NCBI RefSeq assembly: GCF_000685035.1
Contig: NZ_BAYB01000014.1
Coordinates: 186,001-250,000, forward strand
Reading direction: 5' to 3'
From: Paraburkholderia ferrariae NBRC 106233
GTDB taxonomy: Bacteria > Pseudomonadota > Gammaproteobacteria > Burkholderiales > Burkholderiaceae
DNA length: 64,000 nt
This document shows, in pieces, positions 61,103 to 64,000 of this stretch. A model generated the notes under the pieces. The model was not told the origin of the DNA and made no database searches. It worked only from the letters and a program-made list of their open reading frames with translations. Positions within the stretch are counted from its first letter, which is position 1. Every line of letters starts with the position of its first letter. Made by a program: the position numbers and the translations under genes.

Positions 61103-61391
61103 CTATTTCTGCCGCGTTTCTCGACGCGGGCAGGAATCTTGCTGTTCCCTGCAAACCCTTGTGCGGCGGGCGGTTGCGCGATCCGGGAGCGTGGGCTTCC
61201 AGGGCAAATCTGCAGGTGGCCTGGCGGGGACGGTATACTCCCGCTGGTCCGCTATGCCTGCAGGCGCGGCGGCGCGACCTTCGGCAAGGAACCCTTTTCG
61301 GGGATCCAGCGGGTTATGCAGCGGGTATGCGGCAGGTATTCCAGCGGCGGCCCGCCATGGATCGAGCATCGGGTGGAATTTCACATCACCA
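61103..61391. other. Spacer before the GT9 gene, with short repeats
   Basis: It contains three 11-12-bp tandem units (CAGCGGGTTATG type) at 61307-61340 and no clear promoter or gene. Translation upstream of 61392 in the same frame is low-complexity. Confidence 0.45.
61307..61340. repeat. Three 11-12-bp tandem repeats (CAGCGGGTATG)
   Basis: Units at 61307, 61319 and 61330 upstream of the family 9 glycosyltransferase gene. Confidence 0.65.
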
Positions 61392-62285
61392 ATGAAAATT
61401 GAGACGAACAGCAGCGTGGCGGTCGTATTGCCACCGCCCATCGGCGACAGCCTCATTGGCATGGTCCTCGTGCATAACCTGGTGCGCAACGGCTACCAGC
61501 CGGTCGTGTTCGGCTGGGTGGCGGAGCAGCTTGCCGACTGGTTTCCTTACGTGCGCGTGGGGCGCATGGCCGGGTATGCCGGCGCCTTCGACACCGTGAT
61601 CGAGCTGCGTCCGACCGAAACCGGCCACACGCTGTGCAAGTCGGGCAAGCCGTTTTGCCTCGCCGATCTGCCTGCCTATCACGGGCCGATTCATCATATG
61701 GTCGATCGCATCGTCGAGATTGCGGGCAGCGCGCTGGCGCTCAAGGACGTCACGCGTTCGAACGGGCTCACGGTGCCGCCGGGCGTCGTGCGCAACAGCG
61801 TGGCGAACCGCGTGGTGATTCATCCGACCGGCAGCCATCCGGAAAAGATGTGGAGCCGCGAGAAGTTTCTCGCGCTCGCCCGCTCGTTGACCGATCTCGG
61901 GCTGCAGCCGAGCTTTCTCGTCGCGCCGGACGAATTCGAGGCGTGGCGCGACATCGCCGCGCAAGGGCACGAGGTCAACGCGCTGGCGAAGCTCGGCGAA
62001 GTCGGGAAGTGGATTGCGAGTTCGGGCTGGTTCATCGGCAACGATTCGGGCCTCGGCCACCTCGCTTCGTCGATCGGCGTGCCCACGCTCACGCTCTTCA
62101 TGCGCCGCGGCCTCGCACGTTCCTGGCGGCCGGGCTGGGGGCCGGGCGAAATCGTCCTGCCGCCCAATGTCGTGCCTTTCGGCGGGCTCAAGGAGCGGTT
62201 GTGGAAGCAATTGCTTTCGGTTCGCCGCGTGATGTCCGGGTTTCAAACGCTGCGCGATTCGCGCGCGGCCGCTACTGTTCGCTGA
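61392..62285 (+). CDS. Family 9 glycosyltransferase (LPS heptosyltransferase-like)
   Basis: A 297-residue GT-B enzyme. It begins SVAVVLPPPIGDSLIGMVLVHNL and has VVIHPTGSHPEKMWSREKFL and WFIGNDSGLGHLASSIGVPTLTLF, the family's nucleotide-sugar site. It is a little short for WaaC/WaaF (320-350) but lies 13 bases before an O-antigen ligase gene, so it most likely adds a core-oligosaccharide sugar. The start was set at ATG 61392 just before the first strand; no strong ribosome site is visible. Confidence 0.85.
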   Translation: MKIETNSSVAVVLPPPIGDSLIGMVLVHNLVRNGYQPVVFGWVAEQLADWFPYVRVGRMAGYAGAFDTVIELRPTETGHTLCKSGKPFCLADLPAYHGPIHHMVDRIVEIAGSALALKDVTRSNGLTVPPGVVRNSVANRVVIHPTGSHPEKMWSREKFLALARSLTDLGLQPSFLVAPDEFEAWRDIAAQGHEVNALAKLGEVGKWIASSGWFIGNDSGLGHLASSIGVPTLTLFMRRGLARSWRPGWGPGEIVLPPNVVPFGGLKERLWKQLLSVRRVMSGFQTLRDSRAAATVR

Positions 62286-62298
62286 GTCTGATTAATCC

Positions 62299-63582
62299 AT
62301 GCGTTTTTCTCCCGTGGCTGCCTCGGCGGTAGCCTTGCTGTTGTTGATCGCACCCGCCGTCAATCTGGTCTGGCGGGGCGGCACCGGATACTGCTTTTTC
62401 ATCCTGCTCGCGATGGCGCTCTATGCCGCCGTGCGCTACCGCCGCGTGGAAGGCTATTTTTCCGCGCTCTGCGAGTACCGCTGGTTCGTCGCCGGCATGT
62501 GCGGGCTCGTGATCGCCGCGTTCGTGCAGCAGCTTGTCTATGGCATGTGGCTGCCGCGCCAGTTCGACGCCTATTCGCGCTTCGCGCTCGCGATTCCGGT
62601 TTTCCTGATGCTGCGGCAAATGCCGTCGCGCTACTTCCGCGCGCTCGGCTGGGGCTGTGCGCTCGGCGCGCTGGTCCTGGGCGGCCTCGCGCTCGCGCAT
62701 CGCCCGGAAGGCGGCTGGACCGACGACGATCGCCTGAACAACGACTTCACCAACGCCATTCCCTATGGCGACACGGCGTTGCTGCTCGCGTTTCTCTCCG
62801 TGTTCACGATCGGCTGGAACGACGGCAAGTATCGCAAGCTGGCCACGGCCATCAAGCTCGCGGCACTGGTTGCGGGCGGCTTCTCCTCTTACTCGTCGGG
62901 CACGCGCGGCGGCTGGGTCGCCATTCCGGTCTTCCTCGTGATGCTCGGCATGCAGTACGGGTGGTTTGCCAGCCGCAGGCGCATTGCGGCCGGCGCGGCC
63001 ATCGTCCTGATCGGCACGGCGGGCTTGCTGGCATCGCCTCGCATCGCGCAGCGGATTCACGACTTCTCGGTCGACATGACCCGGCTTCATCGCGGCGACC
63101 CGAACTCGTCCACGGGCATCCGCCTGGAGCTCTGGCGCGCTTCGGCGCATCTCTATGCGTCGCATCCGGTGTATGGCGTCGGCAAGGGGCGGCTGGAGAG
63201 CGCCATGGAGGATCTGTCGAAGCAGGGCCTCATGCCCGAGCTGGTCGTCAACGCGCGGGCGCATAGCGACTTCTTTTCGACCATCGCGGAATTGGGCTCG
63301 GTCGGTCTCGCCTGCCTTCTGCTCTACTACTACGGGACGATCGTCTATTTCTGGCGCAAGCGGCGCTCGGCCGACCGGTTTGTCCAGACTGCCGCATGGT
63401 CGGGGCTGGCGGTTTCGGCCAGTACGATCGTATTTGGCCTGACGATCGACGTGCTCGTGCCGATCATGGTGACTGTGCTGGTGGCGCTCTTCACGGTCAC
63501 GTTCCTCGCGGCGATCGATGCCCGCGAGCGGGAGCTCGCCGCGGGCGGAGCAACGCGGGGTGTGCCGCCTCCGGTTCGCTAG
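62299..63582 (+). CDS. O-antigen ligase-family membrane protein (WaaL-like)
   Basis: A 427-residue polytopic protein with about eleven helices. The Wzy_C/WaaL core is FSSYSSGTRGGWVAIPVFL followed by the large periplasmic loop (about 255-340), where SSTGIRLELWRASAHLYASHPVYGVG and VVNARAHSDFFSTIAELGSVGL carry the conserved Arg and His. It joins O-antigen to lipid A-core at the periplasmic face. It could instead be a polymerase, but the GT9 neighbour favours ligase. Confidence 0.87.
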   Translation: MRFSPVAASAVALLLLIAPAVNLVWRGGTGYCFFILLAMALYAAVRYRRVEGYFSALCEYRWFVAGMCGLVIAAFVQQLVYGMWLPRQFDAYSRFALAIPVFLMLRQMPSRYFRALGWGCALGALVLGGLALAHRPEGGWTDDDRLNNDFTNAIPYGDTALLLAFLSVFTIGWNDGKYRKLATAIKLAALVAGGFSSYSSGTRGGWVAIPVFLVMLGMQYGWFASRRRIAAGAAIVLIGTAGLLASPRIAQRIHDFSVDMTRLHRGDPNSSTGIRLELWRASAHLYASHPVYGVGKGRLESAMEDLSKQGLMPELVVNARAHSDFFSTIAELGSVGLACLLLYYYGTIVYFWRKRRSADRFVQTAAWSGLAVSASTIVFGLTIDVLVPIMVTVLVALFTVTFLAAIDARERELAAGGATRGVPPPVR

Positions 63583-63600
63583 TCCGCTAGTCCGCTAGTC
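63577..63600. repeat. Three perfect 8-bp tandem repeats (CGCTAGTC)
   Basis: Copies at 63577, 63585 and 63593; the first contains the TAG stop of the ligase gene. Confidence 0.7.
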
Positions 63601-63663
63601 CGGTTCAATAGCTCGACAGGGCGGCCGCCGCCGCTCCGGCGCCCGCGCCGTGCCGCCCGGTGC

Positions 63664-64000
63664 TCAGTGCCGCGCTTCGCCCGGCGGCGGCAAGTCCCCC
63701 GCGTCGCCCGCGGGCTTTTCGTCGTCTTCGCTATCGTTGCTGCGCGCCCAGAAGAAGCGGTCGGGCATCCATGCCCCCATCCCCGGCCGGAACGCGCTCT
63801 GCACCGCCTGATAGAGATATTCCTGCGCTTCGCGTACCGCTTCGGGCGGCTCCTGGCCGTTGGCGAGCAGGGCGGCGATGGCCGCGCCCAGCGTGTCGGT
63901 CAAGCCCAGCATCGGCTGCGTCGCGCGGTCCCAGAGGTCCTGGCGCAACTGGCCATCTTCGCAATAGAGCGTGTTCACCACGCGGTGCGTGCCCGTTTCC
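63664..64000 (-). CDS. thiD: ThiD-like hydroxymethylpyrimidine/phosphomethylpyrimidine kinase, C-terminal part
   Basis: The last 111 or so codons of a minus-strand gene whose start is beyond the right end. GTHRVVNTLYCEDGQLRQDLW leads to LGLTDTLGAAIAALLANGQEPPEAVREAQEYLYQAV, which corresponds to the anion-hole loop and following helix of ribokinase-fold kinases, with the usual catalytic position as Asp. The MPDRFFWARS tail is typical of the Burkholderiaceae form. ThiD phosphorylates HMP and HMP-P for thiamine synthesis. With only the C-terminus visible, a related pyridoxal-type kinase is possible. Confidence 0.75.
   Translation of the reverse strand, partial: ETGTHRVVNTLYCEDGQLRQDLWDRATQPMLGLTDTLGAAIAALLANGQEPPEAVREAQEYLYQAVQSAFRPGMGAWMPDRFFWARSNDSEDDEKPAGDAGDLPPPGEARH

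Overview
The window is GC-rich, tightly packed DNA from a beta-proteobacterium of the family Burkholderiaceae, most likely Paraburkholderia or Burkholderia sensu lato. This is inferred from the GroESL proteins, the Host_attach, TAXI and GtrA/GtrB proteins, the hydroxyproline locus, and the frequent GTG starts and ATGA overlaps. Both ends cut a gene: a LysR regulator at the left and a ThiD-like kinase at the right. I see no tRNA, rRNA, insertion sequence, phage or CRISPR array.

Region 1 (1-5300) holds a LysR regulator, a 2-hydroxychromene-2-carboxylate isomerase-like protein, a membrane-anchored TAXI solute-binding protein, a periplasmic BON protein with a clear terminator, a small unknown protein and a TauE/SafE permease. 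Region 2 (5471-11479) starts with RarD and a small conserved protein. It then has a complete sulfide/persulfide detoxification locus: a minus-strand operon bigR/sqrR-like regulator > two YeeE/YedE transporters > sulfide:quinone oxidoreductase > TauE/SafE exporter, divergent from an ETHE1-type persulfide dioxygenase. The two promoters are near-consensus and overlap face to face. Region 3 (11685-17095) has a quinone oxidoreductase, a Host_attach protein, a PPOX-fold protein, an entericidin, a WecA/MraY-type sugar-phosphate transferase and a cysteine-synthase-like PLP enzyme.

Region 4 (17142-46448) is a large exopolysaccharide locus. The plus strand carries the Wzx/Wzy-type core: WbaP-like initiating transferase, Wza, Wzc/BY-kinase, four glycosyltransferases, Wzy, two tandemly duplicated acyltransferases and an OafA-SGNH acyltransferase. 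The flippase Wzx and a HAD protein follow on the minus strand. On the other side of the initiating gene lies an unusual minus-strand operon: carrier protein > acyl-CoA dehydrogenase > amino acid:[carrier protein] ligase > DUF1839 protein > family 2 glycosidase. It is flanked by a two-domain alpha/beta hydrolase with altered nucleophile elbows and by a secreted glycosidase. This carrier-protein module is the best candidate here for a poorly described system; a role in making or transferring an amino-acid-derived group for the polysaccharide is my inference.

Region 5 (46734-49824) is a three-gene gtr-type O-antigen/glycan glucosylation operon (GtrA flippase, GtrB transferase, a GT-C-like membrane protein). 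Region 6 (50166-58326) is a trans-4-hydroxy-L-proline catabolic locus: epimerase, three-subunit D-hydroxyproline dehydrogenase, PAS-AraC regulator, DHDPS-family deaminase, an Ldh2-family reductase and a LivK-like binding protein. A nearly identical 20-bp motif precedes two of its transcription units. Region 7 (58900-64000) has groES-groEL behind a perfect CIRCE operator and a TTGAAT-17-TATAAT promoter, then a GT9 glycosyltransferase, an O-antigen ligase and the truncated thiD-like gene.

A recurring feature is short imperfect tandem repeats, mostly 8-13 bp and with unrelated unit sequences, in about ten of the spacers between genes.
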